The position numbers and the translations under genes are program-made. This document shows, in pieces, positions 16,763 to 27,569 of a DNA stretch of 64,000 nucleotides. The notes beneath the pieces are model-generated. The model made no database searches. It was given only the letters and a program-made list of their open reading frames with translations, and was not told the DNA's origin. Location of the stretch: NCBI RefSeq assembly GCF_013520865.1, contig NZ_JACDXJ010000001.1:3581501-3645500 (forward strand), in the 5' to 3' direction. Within the stretch, counting starts at the first letter, position 1. Each line of letters starts with the position of its first letter. Source of the DNA: Microvirga mediterraneensis (lineage in GTDB: Bacteria > Pseudomonadota > Alphaproteobacteria > Rhizobiales > Beijerinckiaceae).

Positions 16763-17482
16763 ATGCGTTTTCAGGAAACCCTGCTCGAGGGCCGCCTCAT
16801 CGAGCGATACAAGCGCTTTCTGGCGGATATCGAGCTCGATACGGGCGAGGTGGTCACGGCCCATTGCGCCAATCCCGGCGCGATGATGGGCCTGAAGGAA
16901 CCCGGCAGCCGGGTCTATCTCTCCCGGGCGACGAACCCGAACCGCAAGCTCAAGTACAATTGGGAATTCGTGGAGGTCGCGGCCGGCGGCGGGCCGCGCC
17001 AGCTCATCGGCATCAACACCTCCCGGCCGAACCTCCTGGTCGCCGAGGCTCTGGCGGACAAGCGCCTCGCCCCCTTCGCGGATTACGAGCGGGTCAGGCC
17101 GGAGGTGAAGTACGGCCGGAACAGCCGGGTCGACTTCCTGCTCGAGAAGGACGGCGAGCCGCCCTGCTACCTGGAGGTGAAGAACTGCCACCTGATGCGG
17201 GAGGCAGGCTTCGCCGAGTTCCCGGATTGCGTCGCCGCCCGCAGCGCCAAGCATCTCTACGAACTCGCCGACATGGTAGCCACGGGCGCGAGGGCCGCGC
17301 TGGTCTACGTCATCCAGATGGACGCCGAGCGCTTCGACGTGGCCCGCGACATCGACCCGGCCTACGACAAGGCCTTCCGCCACGCCCTGGCGGCGGGGGT
17401 CGAGTCCTACGCCTATGTCTGCCGCATCACGCCGGAGGAAGTGACCATCGACCGGCCGGTGGCAATCGTGACGCCGCGGTAA
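16763..17482 (+). CDS. sfsA: SfsA, sugar fermentation stimulation protein homologue
   Basis: A 239-residue protein beginning MRFQETLLEGRLIERYKRFL, with NPGAMMGL, GRNSRVDFLL and YLEVKNCHL, all family hallmarks. The middle D-x-n-E-x-K arrangement is nuclease-like, and SfsA is proposed to bind DNA, but its cellular role is unsettled. ATG 16763 gives the normal family length; the frame runs further upstream without a good start. It is a single-gene unit, divergent from cinA. Confidence 0.9.
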   Translation: MRFQETLLEGRLIERYKRFLADIELDTGEVVTAHCANPGAMMGLKEPGSRVYLSRATNPNRKLKYNWEFVEVAAGGGPRQLIGINTSRPNLLVAEALADKRLAPFADYERVRPEVKYGRNSRVDFLLEKDGEPPCYLEVKNCHLMREAGFAEFPDCVAARSAKHLYELADMVATGARAALVYVIQMDAERFDVARDIDPAYDKAFRHALAAGVESYAYVCRITPEEVTIDRPVAIVTPR

Positions 17483-17506
17483 GGCGTCAGCGGCCGGCTT
17501 ACAGGT

Positions 17507-17632
17507 CTCCAACCTCATCCTGAGGAGCCACGAAGTGGCGTCTCGAAGGAGGATCCAGAGAGCACAGGCAACGCCCTCGTCCTTCGAGACGGTCGCTCCG
17601 CGACCTCCTCAGGATGAGGGCTGGGTTGGAGG
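17507..17632. repeat. Large composite inverted repeat (CCTCATCCTGAGGAG family)
   Basis: The outer arms CCTCATCCTGAGGAG (17514-) and CTCCTCAGGATGAGG (-17620) are complementary, and inside them CGTCTCGAAGGA pairs with TCCTTCGAGACG. Each half also has its own small hairpin (GCCAC-GAA-GTGGC; GGTCGC-TCC-GCGACC). It fills the gap between convergent sfsA and the FkbM gene. Similar repeats are common in Rhizobiales genomes (recollection). Only this copy was seen in the window. Confidence 0.8.
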
Positions 17633-17652
17633 CCAACTTTTCGTCGGACCAT

Positions 17653-18528
17653 TCACCCCCGCTCGAAGGCCAGGTTCATCTTGTTCTTGAGGATCTGCCG
17701 GTAGCCCTTGCCCTTCAGGAGCTTCACCACGTCGATCTGCCAGCGCTCCGGTACGTTGGCGACGATGAACAGTGAGGGGTAGAGGGACGCGGGGGCGTCC
17801 CGGAAGAACGGGTCGAGCACCAGGTCCTCGGCCCCCTCCACGTCGAGCTTGATCGCGTCGACGCGGGTCAGGCCTTCCCGGCTCAGGAGCTCCAGCATCG
17901 TCACGGCCGGGACGCGGATCGCGTCCGTCTGGCTCGAATTGACGATCTTCAGGCTTGCCTCGCCCCGATTGAGGGGATCGAGGAAGAGGGTCAGCTCGCC
18001 GGTCTTGTCCGCCACCGCGCAGTCCACGGCCTTGATGGTGCAGGAAGGGTTCTGACGGATGTTGTAGATCAGGCGGTCGAAGATCTCCGGCTGCGGCTCC
18101 ACGGCCAGGATCCGCACCGGAACGGCGCCCGCCTCCCGGGCGACGGAAAGGGCGTACCAACCGACATTCGACCCGATGTCGATGAAGGTGAAGCCGTCCG
18201 CGATCCGGGACGTCAGGATCTTGATCTCGTCCACGTCGAAATATTGCGGCGTGAACAGGATGCGCCGCTCGCAGACGTTCTTGTAGGGGTAGAGCCGCAT
18301 GCGCAGGCCGAAGGTCTCCAGGTCGAGCGGCACGCCCTTCAGCGTCTTCATCGCCAGGCGGCGCAGCATCAGGGCCACCCGGCGGCCGGCCCATCCCTCG
18401 GGCAGCCCGCGCGTGCGGTCGATCACCCAGCGGGCGAGTCCTGAAGGCGCAAAATCGCCGAAGGGGCGAGAATCATTCATTAAGCGGGAATCCACGGCCG
18501 TCGAATGGGAACGAACAGGGTTGCTCAT
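17653..18528 (-). CDS. FkbM-family SAM-dependent methyltransferase
   Basis: A 291-residue protein. The SAM-binding motif is FIDIGSNVGWYAL, followed by AVEPQPEIFDRL and IKLDVEGAEDLVL, the signature set of FkbM methyltransferases, which O-methylate sugars, lipids or polyketides. Several ATGs are possible (18624, 18528, 18480); 18528 has a GAGG upstream. No polysaccharide cluster is adjacent, so the substrate is open. Confidence 0.82.
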   Translation of the reverse strand: MSNPVRSHSTAVDSRLMNDSRPFGDFAPSGLARWVIDRTRGLPEGWAGRRVALMLRRLAMKTLKGVPLDLETFGLRMRLYPYKNVCERRILFTPQYFDVDEIKILTSRIADGFTFIDIGSNVGWYALSVAREAGAVPVRILAVEPQPEIFDRLIYNIRQNPSCTIKAVDCAVADKTGELTLFLDPLNRGEASLKIVNSSQTDAIRVPAVTMLELLSREGLTRVDAIKLDVEGAEDLVLDPFFRDAPASLYPSLFIVANVPERWQIDVVKLLKGKGYRQILKNKMNLAFERG

Positions 18529-18633
18529 GACACCCTCGGCGGCCAATCGCAAGCGCGGCAGCAGGTCTTTAGAACATCGGGCGGAAAAGTAGGTCCCGGT
18601 TTTCCGCAAGAACGATACTCTCATTCAAGGGGC

Positions 18634-18657
18634 AAGCATCGGATCGATCCGATGCTT
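18634..18657. repeat. Perfect 24-bp palindrome upstream of map
   Basis: The arms AAGCATCGGATC and GATCCGATGCTT are exactly complementary with no loop. It ends 57 bases before the map start. The GCATCGG...CCGATGC ends match the outer arms of the element at 27997-28042. It could be an operator or a reduced copy of that repeat family. Confidence 0.6.
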
Positions 18658-18714
18658 TAACTTGCGTCAGGCGCGACGATCCTTACATTCCGGACAAGAG
18701 TTCAAGGAACGAAA

Positions 18715-19536
18715 ATGACCGAAACCGACATTGTCGAGCGCAAGCGCTCCGCCGAGATCCCGCTCCACGGGCCGGAGGATTTCGAGGCCATGCGGCGTGT
18801 GTGCCGCATGACGGCCGAGTGCCTCGACATGCTGACCGACTATGTGAAACCCGGCGTCACGACGGAATTTCTAGACAAGCTCGCCTTCGAGTTCATCCGC
18901 GACCATGGCGCCTATCCGGCCTGCCTGAACTATCGCGGCTACACCAAGACGATCTGCACCTCGATCAACCACGTGGTCTGCCACGGCATTCCCAACGACA
19001 AGCCCCTGCGCGACGGGGACATCATGAATATCGACGTGACCCTGATCCTCGACGGGTGGCACGGCGATTCGAGCCGGATGTATTATGTGGGCGAGGTGCC
19101 CCGCCGGGCCCAGAGGCTCTGCGAGATCACCTATGAATGCCTGATGCGCGGCATCGCGGCGGTCAAGCCCGGGGCCACCACCAACGATATCGGGGCGGCG
19201 ATCCAGTCCTATGCCGAGGCCGAGCGCTGCTCGGTAGTGCGGGACTTCTGCGGCCACGGCCTCGGCCGCGTGTTCCACGACTCGCCGACGATCCTCCATT
19301 ACGTGGAACCGGCCTACAACGTGGAGCTGAAGCCCGGCATGCTCTTCACCATCGAGCCCATGATCAACCTCGGCAGGCCGCAGGTGAAGGTGCTCGCCGA
19401 CGGCTGGACCGCCGTGACCCGCGACCGTTCCCTATCGGCCCAGTTCGAACACACGGTCGGCGTTACGGAAACCGGAGTCGAGGTCTTCACCTTCTCGCCG
19501 AAGGGCATGGACAAGCCGCCCTACAACGCGTCTTGA
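18715..19536 (+). CDS. map: Type I methionine aminopeptidase
   Basis: A 273-residue enzyme that removes the N-terminal methionine from new proteins. The five metal ligands are visible: D in MNIDVTLIL, D in GDSSRM, H in CGHGLGRVFHD, E in FTIEPM and E in QFEHT. The N-terminal extension of about 25 residues is ordinary for alphaproteobacteria. It is divergent from the FkbM gene and runs in the same direction as radC, 92 bases apart. Confidence 0.95.
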   Translation: MTETDIVERKRSAEIPLHGPEDFEAMRRVCRMTAECLDMLTDYVKPGVTTEFLDKLAFEFIRDHGAYPACLNYRGYTKTICTSINHVVCHGIPNDKPLRDGDIMNIDVTLILDGWHGDSSRMYYVGEVPRRAQRLCEITYECLMRGIAAVKPGATTNDIGAAIQSYAEAERCSVVRDFCGHGLGRVFHDSPTILHYVEPAYNVELKPGMLFTIEPMINLGRPQVKVLADGWTAVTRDRSLSAQFEHTVGVTETGVEVFTFSPKGMDKPPYNAS

Positions 19537-19628
19537 CTCTAGCCTGACGCGTCGCTTCAAGCCTACAAAGTAACATCGGCGCTCCTGGTTTTCTCATGGA
19601 GCACCGCAGGCAACGGCGACGGGCGGGC

Positions 19629-20315
19629 ATGAGCGGCGACCAGATTCCCCATTATCACGGCCATCGCGACCGGCTGCGCGCCCGCTTCATGGAGACGGGC
19701 GGCGACCCGCTGCCGGATTACGAATTGCTGGAACTGGTCCTGTTCCGATCGATCCCGCGCCGGGACGTGAAGCCCATCGCCAAGGAGCTCATGAAGCGCT
19801 TCGGCACCTTCGCCGAGGTGCTGGCGGCCTCCCCGGCCCGGCTCATGGAGGTGGACGGGATCGGCGAGAGCGTGGTGACCGACCTCAAGATCGTGGAGGC
19901 TTCCGCCCGCCGCCTGGCCAAGGGCGAGGTGGCGAAGAGGCCGGTCCTGTCCTCCTGGACATCCGTGCTCGATTATTGCCGCACCGCCATGGCGTTCATG
20001 GACAAGGAGCAGTTCCGGCTGCTCTTCCTCGACAAGCGCAACGCGCTCATCGCCGACGAGGTGCAGCAATCGGGCACGGTCGACCATACGCCGGTCTACC
20101 CGCGCGAGGTGGTCAAGCGGGCGCTCGAACTCTCGGCCTCCGCCCTCATCTTGGTCCACAATCATCCAAGCGGCGATCCGACCCCCTCCTCGGCCGACAT
20201 CAAGATGACCCGCGAGATCATCGACGTGGCCAAGCCCCTGGGGATCGCCGTCCACGACCACATCATCGTCGGCCGCGAGGGACATGCCAGCCTGAAAGGC
20301 CTGAAGTTGATCTAA
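19629..20315 (+). CDS. radC: RadC/JAMM-family protein
   Basis: A 228-residue protein with an N-terminal helix-hairpin-helix ([16 protein letters not shown]) and the metalloprotease-like JAMM motif [14 protein letters not shown]. RadC was linked to DNA repair, though its true role is uncertain. ATG 19629 was chosen since the family usually begins just before the [11 protein letters not shown] segment. It follows map in the same direction. Confidence 0.92.
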   Translation: MSGDQIPHYHGHRDRLRARFMETGGDPLPDYELLELVLFRSIPRRDVKPIAKELMKRFGTFAEVLAASPARLMEVDGIGESVVTDLKIVEASARRLAKGEVAKRPVLSSWTSVLDYCRTAMAFMDKEQFRLLFLDKRNALIADEVQQSGTVDHTPVYPREVVKRALELSASALILVHNHPSGDPTPSSADIKMTREIIDVAKPLGIAVHDHIIVGREGHASLKGLKLI

Positions 20316-20342
20316 GTCCCGAAGGGGGGGCCGCACGATGCC

Positions 20343-21017
20343 CTAGAAAAGCGTCTCGATCCCGGCGAAGATCGCGTAGACGAAGCCGAGGCTCAACGTC
20401 AGGCCGATGGAGCCGATGATCAGGCCGCCGATGATCACGAGGCCGTCGCGCTCGACGAGGCCGAGCCCCACCAGGCATACGGCAAGTCCCAGCGGGATCT
20501 GCCCGACGAACGGGGGCGCGAACAGCAGCCCCAGGGCCAGGATCAGGATGACCGCGCCCATGAGCCGCATGGAGATGGGCGTGTCGAGGAAGGTCATGCG
20601 CGGGCGCGAGATGCGCTCCAGCCGGCGGAAGACCGGGATCGCCCGCCCGACGGCCCGTTCCACGTCCGTGCGGGCCACGGACCGGTTCAAGAGCTGGCGC
20701 GGCAGCCAGGGTGCCTCCCGGCCGAAGGTGATCTGGATGGCGACGAGCGCCAGCAGCAGGCCGCAGACCAGGGGGATCGGCGGCGGCATGGGCAGGCAGT
20801 TCGGCAGGCCGAGGAGAACGATGAGCAGAGCGAAAGCCCTGTCCTGGAGCACCGTCATGATCTGACGCACAGTCAGGCGCTCGCCAGGCTGTGAGGCAAG
20901 GGCGAGCAGGATTTGTGAAGTGCGCGCGTTGGAAAACAAGGAGCCCTGGCAGGTTCGGGGATGCTCAGGGCGCCTCTCTACCTGACTTAAGGTCCGGGGC
21001 CAAGGGTTTGAGGTCAC
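20343..21017 (-). CDS. exoD: ExoD-family exopolysaccharide-synthesis membrane protein
   Basis: A protein of up to 224 residues with the ExoD pattern: helical N-terminus (TSQILLALASQPGERLTVRQ), then FALLIVLLGLPNCLPMPPPI and three or four further membrane helices. In Sinorhizobium exoD mutants are altered in exopolysaccharide production and alkali tolerance. The start is GTG 21017, four bases after the usg stop with GAGG close by; a later start near residue 27 is possible. It appears cotranscribed with usg. Confidence 0.82.
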   Translation of the reverse strand: MTSNPWPRTLSQVERRPEHPRTCQGSLFSNARTSQILLALASQPGERLTVRQIMTVLQDRAFALLIVLLGLPNCLPMPPPIPLVCGLLLALVAIQITFGREAPWLPRQLLNRSVARTDVERAVGRAIPVFRRLERISRPRMTFLDTPISMRLMGAVILILALGLLFAPPFVGQIPLGLAVCLVGLGLVERDGLVIIGGLIIGSIGLTLSLGFVYAIFAGIETLF

Positions 21018-21021
21018 TTCC

Positions 21022-21291
21022 TCAATGAATGTTGATCTCGCCCTGGACCGCCCGAAATTCCGCCGGCTTGATCAAGCGGGCATGGGTGACGGTGACCGAA
21101 TGCAGAGGGCCGGCGAGTTCGCGCTTCCAGAAATCGAGAAAGTCGATGAGGATGGGAAAACGGGGAGCCAGATCGTATTCCTGCCAGATATAGGTCTGCA
21201 GGAAGGTCGGATGATCGGGCATACGGTAGAGGATCTTGGCGGTCGTCAGCCCGTAGCCTTCCATCTGGCGGATGAAGTCTTGGGATACCAT
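21022..21291 (-). CDS. Usg-like family protein
   Basis: An 89-residue protein matching the Usg family (VSQDFIRQMEGYGLTTAKIL, YRMPDHPTFLQTYIWQEYD), known from upstream of trpF in several alphaproteobacteria. The function is unknown. AAGGAG seven bases upstream fixes ATG 21291 rather than the ATG at 21309. It is followed after four bases by exoD, so the two are probably coupled; there is no trp gene nearby. Confidence 0.85.
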   Translation of the reverse strand: MVSQDFIRQMEGYGLTTAKILYRMPDHPTFLQTYIWQEYDLAPRFPILIDFLDFWKRELAGPLHSVTVTHARLIKPAEFRAVQGEINIH

Positions 21292-21498
21292 GCGAACTCC
21301 TTCTCTCAAGCTCCAGCGAGCCTAGCGACAGGTGTCCGCCCCAATGGCACAGGCGGTTCACTGCCCTATGCTCAAGGCTAAATCTTGAGTGTGATTCCGG
21401 GTTCCCGCAAGCCGATGGGGTTGCACATTCCTGCGATGTTGCGTTGATTGCCTGCAATCACATGTGAGCCAGGACGCCGGAGAAGGAGATCACCGGGA

Positions 21499-22347
21499 AT
21501 GCGCTTTGCCTTCGCCGGAATCGATTTTCTCGGAGATGTCTTCGAGACGCTGGTCGCCCGAGGCTGGGAGCCGGTCAAGCTCTTCAGCCGCCCCTGCGAT
21601 GGCATCTACGACTTCAATGACGTAACGGTGGCCCGCGCCAGAGCCTTGAGGCTGCCGATCCAGATGTCGCGGATCCTTCCAGCGGATCTGGCCGGCCTGA
21701 AAGCCCTGGGCTGCCAAGCCCTGGTGGTTGCGGGCTATCCCTGGCTGGTGACCGGATGGGAGCGGCACCTGCCCTTTGCGTTCAACTTCCATCCGTCCCC
21801 GCTCCCGATGGGCCGCGGGCCCTACCCGCTCTTCCAGGCCATCCTGGACGGCCATCCGGAATGGGGCCTGACCGTCCATCGGCTGGAGCCCGCATTCGAC
21901 ACGGGCGCCATCGTGACCCAGACGCGGTTCTCTTTAAGCGGAACGGAGACGCACGACACGCTCCTGGCCAAGTGCCAGATCGCCGCCAAGGAGATTTCCG
22001 TGCAGCTGGCCGAGGATCTCCCCCGGCTCTGGGACGAGGCACGCCCCCAGGGTCCGGGCAGCTACTGGCCCCGGGTCACGCAGGCGCAGCGGACGATCCA
22101 CTGGACGGGAAGCGTTCGCGACGTCATGCGCACCATCCGCGCCTTCGGGTCCATCGAGGCCTTCGCGCAGATCGAGTCCCGCTACGTCTATGTTTGGGAG
22201 GCTACCGGCTGGGAGGAGCCGCACCGCTACCGGCCCGGCACCCTGGTGCACAAGCACCGCAGGCACATGGTCGTGGCCGCACGAGACGGCTTCGTGCAGA
22301 TCACGGGCTGGAGCCCCTACGCTCCGGGACCCGCGCGGGGCAAGTAG
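21499..22347 (+). CDS. Formyltransferase-family protein (Fmt/ArnA-like)
   Basis: A 282-residue protein. The formyltransferase core has FAFNFHPSPLPMGRGPYPLF (catalytic H in the HPSPLP motif) and a C-terminal fold similar to Fmt C-terminal domains (GWSPYAPGPARG). It would move a formyl group from 10-formyl-tetrahydrofolate to an amino group. It is shorter than usual for methionyl-tRNA formyltransferase and has no def gene next to it, so the acceptor may differ. GGAG about ten bases upstream supports ATG 21499. Confidence 0.78.
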   Translation: MRFAFAGIDFLGDVFETLVARGWEPVKLFSRPCDGIYDFNDVTVARARALRLPIQMSRILPADLAGLKALGCQALVVAGYPWLVTGWERHLPFAFNFHPSPLPMGRGPYPLFQAILDGHPEWGLTVHRLEPAFDTGAIVTQTRFSLSGTETHDTLLAKCQIAAKEISVQLAEDLPRLWDEARPQGPGSYWPRVTQAQRTIHWTGSVRDVMRTIRAFGSIEAFAQIESRYVYVWEATGWEEPHRYRPGTLVHKHRRHMVVAARDGFVQITGWSPYAPGPARGK

Positions 22348-22361
22348 CGTTTCGGCCCTTT

Positions 22362-22430
22362 TCAGCGCCGGCGCTTCACCAGCTTCCAGGCCTGGCGGAG
22401 GATGAAAATGTTTCTGATCAGCTTGAACAT
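22362..22430 (-). CDS. 22-residue basic amphipathic peptide
   Basis: The product begins MFKLIRNIFILRQAWKLV and ends in four basic residues (KRRR). AAGGAG lies six bases before the ATG, one of the better ribosome sites in the window. The gene is 14 bases beyond the stop of the convergent formyltransferase gene. Hydrophobic and basic residues alternate as in an amphipathic membrane-binding helix. No family is recognised, and the frame is short enough to occur by chance. Confidence 0.45.
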   Translation of the reverse strand: MFKLIRNIFILRQAWKLVKRRR

Positions 22431-22603
22431 CGGGTCTCCTTGAAATTCTTCCTGGCTTTCAAGGGCGGACGGACGGGAAGGTTCCAAGCCTGACCAGGAA
22501 CGGGACCCGTGCTGGATTTTTGACCCCTGATCGTGGAACCAAGCATCCGCAACGGCATTATTCCCTCACGAAGGCCATATGCCCCCAGGTCTTCGAGACC
22601 CTC

Positions 22604-22636
22604 AAAGCCCTTCACAGCCCCCGTGAAGGGCTTTTT
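22604..22636 (+). terminator. Strong terminator with no close upstream gene
   Basis: GCCCTTCAC pairs with GTGAAGGGC around AGCCCCC and is followed by TTTTTCTTTTT on the plus strand. The nearest plus-strand gene stops 257 bases upstream at 22347. It may end a long formyltransferase 3' tail or a small RNA. The 357-bp gap 22431-22787 holds no other gene. Confidence 0.75.
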
Positions 22637-22698
22637 CTTTTTCCGCATTTCATCGCAGCCGAGCTGAAACCCTCCGGCGCCTCGCCCGTTGCCCTGTC

Positions 22699-22770
22699 GA
22701 AGGCCATCCTGTGGCCTTCGGGACCGGGAGGCCTCCTCATGTGCCGGCGACGGCGGGTGAGGAGGCCTTT
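22699..22770. repeat. Two further hairpins in the 22.4-22.8 kb gap
   Basis: AAGGCCA-TCCTG-TGGCCTT lies at about 22699-22718 and AGGCCTCCTCA pairs with TGAGGAGGCCT at 22729-22769, followed by TTTCCGTTTG. With the terminator at 22604 they form three stems in 170 bases. They could be structured RNA or the end signal of the leftward flavin reductase gene. Confidence 0.5.
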
Positions 22771-22787
22771 CCGTTTGTCCACAGATT

Positions 22788-23315
22788 TCAGAGCCTTTGG
22801 TAATGCCGTCCCTGGTAGACGAGCGTCGGCCTGCGTTCGCCCAGCCGGATGCGGACGATCTCGCCGATGATGACGTGGTGGGTCGCGATGATCCGTGCCT
22901 CGGCGATGCGGCAATCGAAGGAGACGAGGCTTGTCGCCAGAGCGGGCGAGCCCGTATCGAGCTTCTCCCATTCCCCAACCGTGAAGCGCTCCTGGCCCTG
23001 GAGACCGGTGCGCCCCGCAAAGATGTCCGCGAGCGCCTGATCCTCGGCGCTCAGGGTGTTCACGCAGAAAACCTTGTTGGCCAGCAAGGCTTGGGCCGAG
23101 CGCGAGGTGGTGTTGACGCAGACCAGGAGCGAGGGCGGGCTGTCCGTCACCGTGGTGACGGCCGTAGCCGTAAAGCCCGCGCGCCCGGCCGCGCCGTCGG
23201 TCGTGACCACGTGAACGGCAGCGGTCACCCGGCTCATGCCTTCCCTAAAGAGAAGGGCATCGGGGCTCGCGGCACCTGTGGCGGCGGAATCGGGAGAGGC
23301 TTGAGACTTCGACAT
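22788..23315 (-). CDS. Flavin reductase-like domain protein
   Basis: A 175-residue protein of the HpaC/RutF flavin-reductase fold: REGMSRVTAAVHVVTTDG, AGFTATAVTTVTDSPPSLLV, and a C-terminal RPTLVYQGRHY. It should reduce FMN or FAD with NAD(P)H for a partner monooxygenase, but no monooxygenase is next to it. ATG 23315 gives a normal N-terminus; the frame extends to 23360. The 301-bp gap to livH contains both promoters and shows no gene. Confidence 0.82.
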   Translation of the reverse strand: MSKSQASPDSAATGAASPDALLFREGMSRVTAAVHVVTTDGAAGRAGFTATAVTTVTDSPPSLLVCVNTTSRSAQALLANKVFCVNTLSAEDQALADIFAGRTGLQGQERFTVGEWEKLDTGSPALATSLVSFDCRIAEARIIATHHVIIGEIVRIRLGERRPTLVYQGRHYQRL

Positions 23316-23616
23316 GATGTTCCAGACGAGCCTCTTCCACTCTTTCAGGGCAGAGCACAAGGCCGTTCGGCCCCATATGGTTCCTGGCCTTAGCCTTTGG
23401 AAGCGGTATGCAGACCGGAACTTGCACAGTATTGCATCAGCCCCCGCCGCTTATTCCATCATGGACGGGAATAGGAAACTTAACAGAAAGTTGTCGAACG
23501 AAAATCTGGTTGCTAGAGAAACAACATCTTACGACAGGCTTGGCGTTGCTCAGGCATCGTGCTTTCCTGCAGTGTTTCCCAAGAATGACCCCATTCCAGA
23601 GGGGCAAGGGTAGGAC

Positions 23617-24537
<921 letters not shown>

Positions 24538-24550
24538 GGGGCCTGAGAAC

Positions 24551-25963
24551 ATGAACGCTCCTTCCATCACCACCGCGGGCCAGACCCAGGCCGCGACGCG
24601 GACCTTCGACCTGGGCGCCGCCCTGAAGGATTCGCTGAAGACGGCCCTCATCATGCTGGGCCTGTCGATCCCGATCCTCGCCTACAAGACCGACCAGTCC
24701 GGCGCCGACCTCTTCCTCACCCCCCGATGGGGCCTGGTTGCGGTCATCTGCGCCATCGTGTTCGGCATGCGCCTCGTGCTGCACGCCTTCACCGCCTCCA
24801 GGGCCTATCGCCAGGCGACGCCCAGCGCCCATCAGGCGACGGAGCCGGTCCATGCGGAGCCGAGCGCCTTCCAGCACGTCTCCAGGTTCGCCATTCCCTT
24901 CTTCCTCGGGGTGGCCCTGTGCTTCCCGGTGATCATCTACCTAATCCAGGGCGGCCTGAACGAGTCGCGCTACTGGGTCGACCTGGGCATCCTGATCCTC
25001 ACCTACGTGATGCTCGGATGGGGCCTGAACATCGTGGTGGGCCTCGCGGGCCTGCTCGACCTGGGCTACGTCGCGTTCTACGCGGTCGGGGCCTATTCCT
25101 ACGCCCTGCTCTCGACCACCTTCGGCCTGTCGTTCTGGATCTGCCTGCCGCTGGCCGGCATCCTGGCGGCCTTCTGGGGCATGATCCTCGGCTTCCCGGT
25201 GCTGCGCCTGCGCGGCGATTACCTCGCCATCGTGACCCTTGCCTTCGGCGAGATCGTCCGCCTCGTCCTCATCAACTGGGTGGACCTGACCAACGGCGGC
25301 GCCGGCATCTCGTCGATTCCGCGCGCGACCTTCTTCGGCATCCCGTTTACGGCGGGCGAAGGCGGCTTCGCGCAGACCTTCGGGCTCGAATTCAACGGCA
25401 TGCACCGGATCATCTTCCTCTACTACCTGATCCTGGTGCTGGCACTGATCACCAACTTCGTGACCATGCGCCTGCGCAAGCTGCCCGTGGGACGCGCCTG
25501 GGAGGCCCTGCGAGAGGATGAGATTGCCTGCCGGTCGCTCGGCATCAACACCACGAACACCAAGCTGACGGCCTTCGCCATCGGCGCCATGTTCGGCGGC
25601 TTCGCCGGCTCGTTCTTCGCGGTCCGCCAGGGCTTCGTCTCCCCGGAAAGCTTCAACTTCCTGGAATCGGCGATCATCCTGGCCATCGTGGTGCTCGGCG
25701 GCATGGGTTCGCAGATCGGCGTCGCCATCGCGGCCATCGTGCTGGTCGGCGGCCCCGAGATCCTGCGCAACCTGACCTTCCTCCAGGCCATCTTCGGATC
25801 GGGATTCGACCCGAACGAGTATCGCCTGCTGCTCTTCGGCGCCGGCATGGTGGCGATGATGGTCTGGCGTCCGCGCGGCCTGATCTCGGAACGTGAACCC
25901 TCGGTGATCTTGAAAGAGCGCAAGGCCATTTCCGGCTCGCTCGTGAAGGAAGGACACGGCTAA
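24551..25963 (+). CDS. livM: Branched-chain amino acid ABC transporter permease LivM
   Basis: A 470-residue permease. The conserved LivM region begins at about residue 155 ([20 protein letters not shown]) and includes AFRESEIAC-like [12 protein letters not shown]. The N-terminal 130 residues carry two extra membrane segments and a polar linker, as in long LivM forms of Rhizobiales. It follows livH by 13 bases with AAGGGG upstream; its TAA overlaps the livG ATG by one base. Confidence 0.94.
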   Translation: MNAPSITTAGQTQAATRTFDLGAALKDSLKTALIMLGLSIPILAYKTDQSGADLFLTPRWGLVAVICAIVFGMRLVLHAFTASRAYRQATPSAHQATEPVHAEPSAFQHVSRFAIPFFLGVALCFPVIIYLIQGGLNESRYWVDLGILILTYVMLGWGLNIVVGLAGLLDLGYVAFYAVGAYSYALLSTTFGLSFWICLPLAGILAAFWGMILGFPVLRLRGDYLAIVTLAFGEIVRLVLINWVDLTNGGAGISSIPRATFFGIPFTAGEGGFAQTFGLEFNGMHRIIFLYYLILVLALITNFVTMRLRKLPVGRAWEALREDEIACRSLGINTTNTKLTAFAIGAMFGGFAGSFFAVRQGFVSPESFNFLESAIILAIVVLGGMGSQIGVAIAAIVLVGGPEILRNLTFLQAIFGSGFDPNEYRLLLFGAGMVAMMVWRPRGLISEREPSVILKERKAISGSLVKEGHG

Positions 25964-26801
25964 TGCGCTGGCTGCAGGATCCCATCCTCGACGTACAGCA
26001 TCTCACGATGCGCTTCGGCGGCCTCGTCGCCATCAACAACCTCTCCTTCCAGGCCGGGCGCGGCGACATCACCGCCCTCATCGGTCCCAACGGAGCGGGC
26101 AAGACCACGGTCTTCAACTGCATCACCGGCTTCTACAAGCCGTCGGAGGGCATGGTCGCCCTTCGCAAGCCCGACGGTTCGCACCTGCTCCTGGAGCGGC
26201 TGCCGGGCTACGACATCAACTGGAAGGGCAAGGTCGCCCGCACCTTTCAGAACATCCGCCTGTTCTCCGGCATGACCGTGCTCGAGAACCTGCTGGTGGC
26301 CCAGCACAACCCGCTCATGATCGCCTCGGGCTTCACCTTCCTGGGCATTCTCGGGATCGGCGGCTACCGCAAGGCCGAGAAGGAGGCCATCGAGAAGGCC
26401 AAGTACTGGCTGGAGAAGGCCCGCCTGATCCATCGGGCGGACGATCCGGCCGGCGACCTGCCCTACGGCGACCAGCGTCGCCTGGAGATCGCCCGCGCCA
26501 TGTGCACGGACCCGCTCCTGCTCTGTCTCGACGAGCCGGCGGCCGGCCTCAACCCGCGCGAGTCCCTGGAGCTCAATGAGCTGCTCCTGTCGATCCGCAA
26601 GGACAACGGCACGTCGATCCTCCTGATCGAGCACGACATGTCGGTCGTGATGCAGATCTCGGACCACGTGGTGGTGCTCGATTACGGCACCAAGATCTCG
26701 GACGGCGCCCCCGCCGATGTCAGGAACGATCCCAAGGTCATCGCCGCCTATCTGGGCGTGGCCGACGAGGAAGTGGAAAAGGTCGAAGCGGAGATCGGCG
26801 C

Positions 26802-26805
<4 letters not shown>
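25963..26805 (+). CDS. livG: Branched-chain amino acid ABC transporter ATPase LivG
   Basis: A 280-residue ATPase with Walker A GPNGAGKTT, the Q-loop segment ARTFQNIRLF, the signature-like LPYGDQRRLEIARA, and Walker B LLCLDEPAAGLNP. The insert after the Q-loop (MLIASGFTFLGILGIGG-like) is usual in LivG. It overlaps livM by one base and livF by four. Confidence 0.95.

Positions 26806-27568
<763 letters not shown>

Positions 27569-27569
<1 letters not shown>

Noticed and set aside
22520..22870. 116-codon frame in the 22.4-22.8 kb gap
   Set aside because: It crosses a strong terminator and two hairpins and shows no coding pattern.
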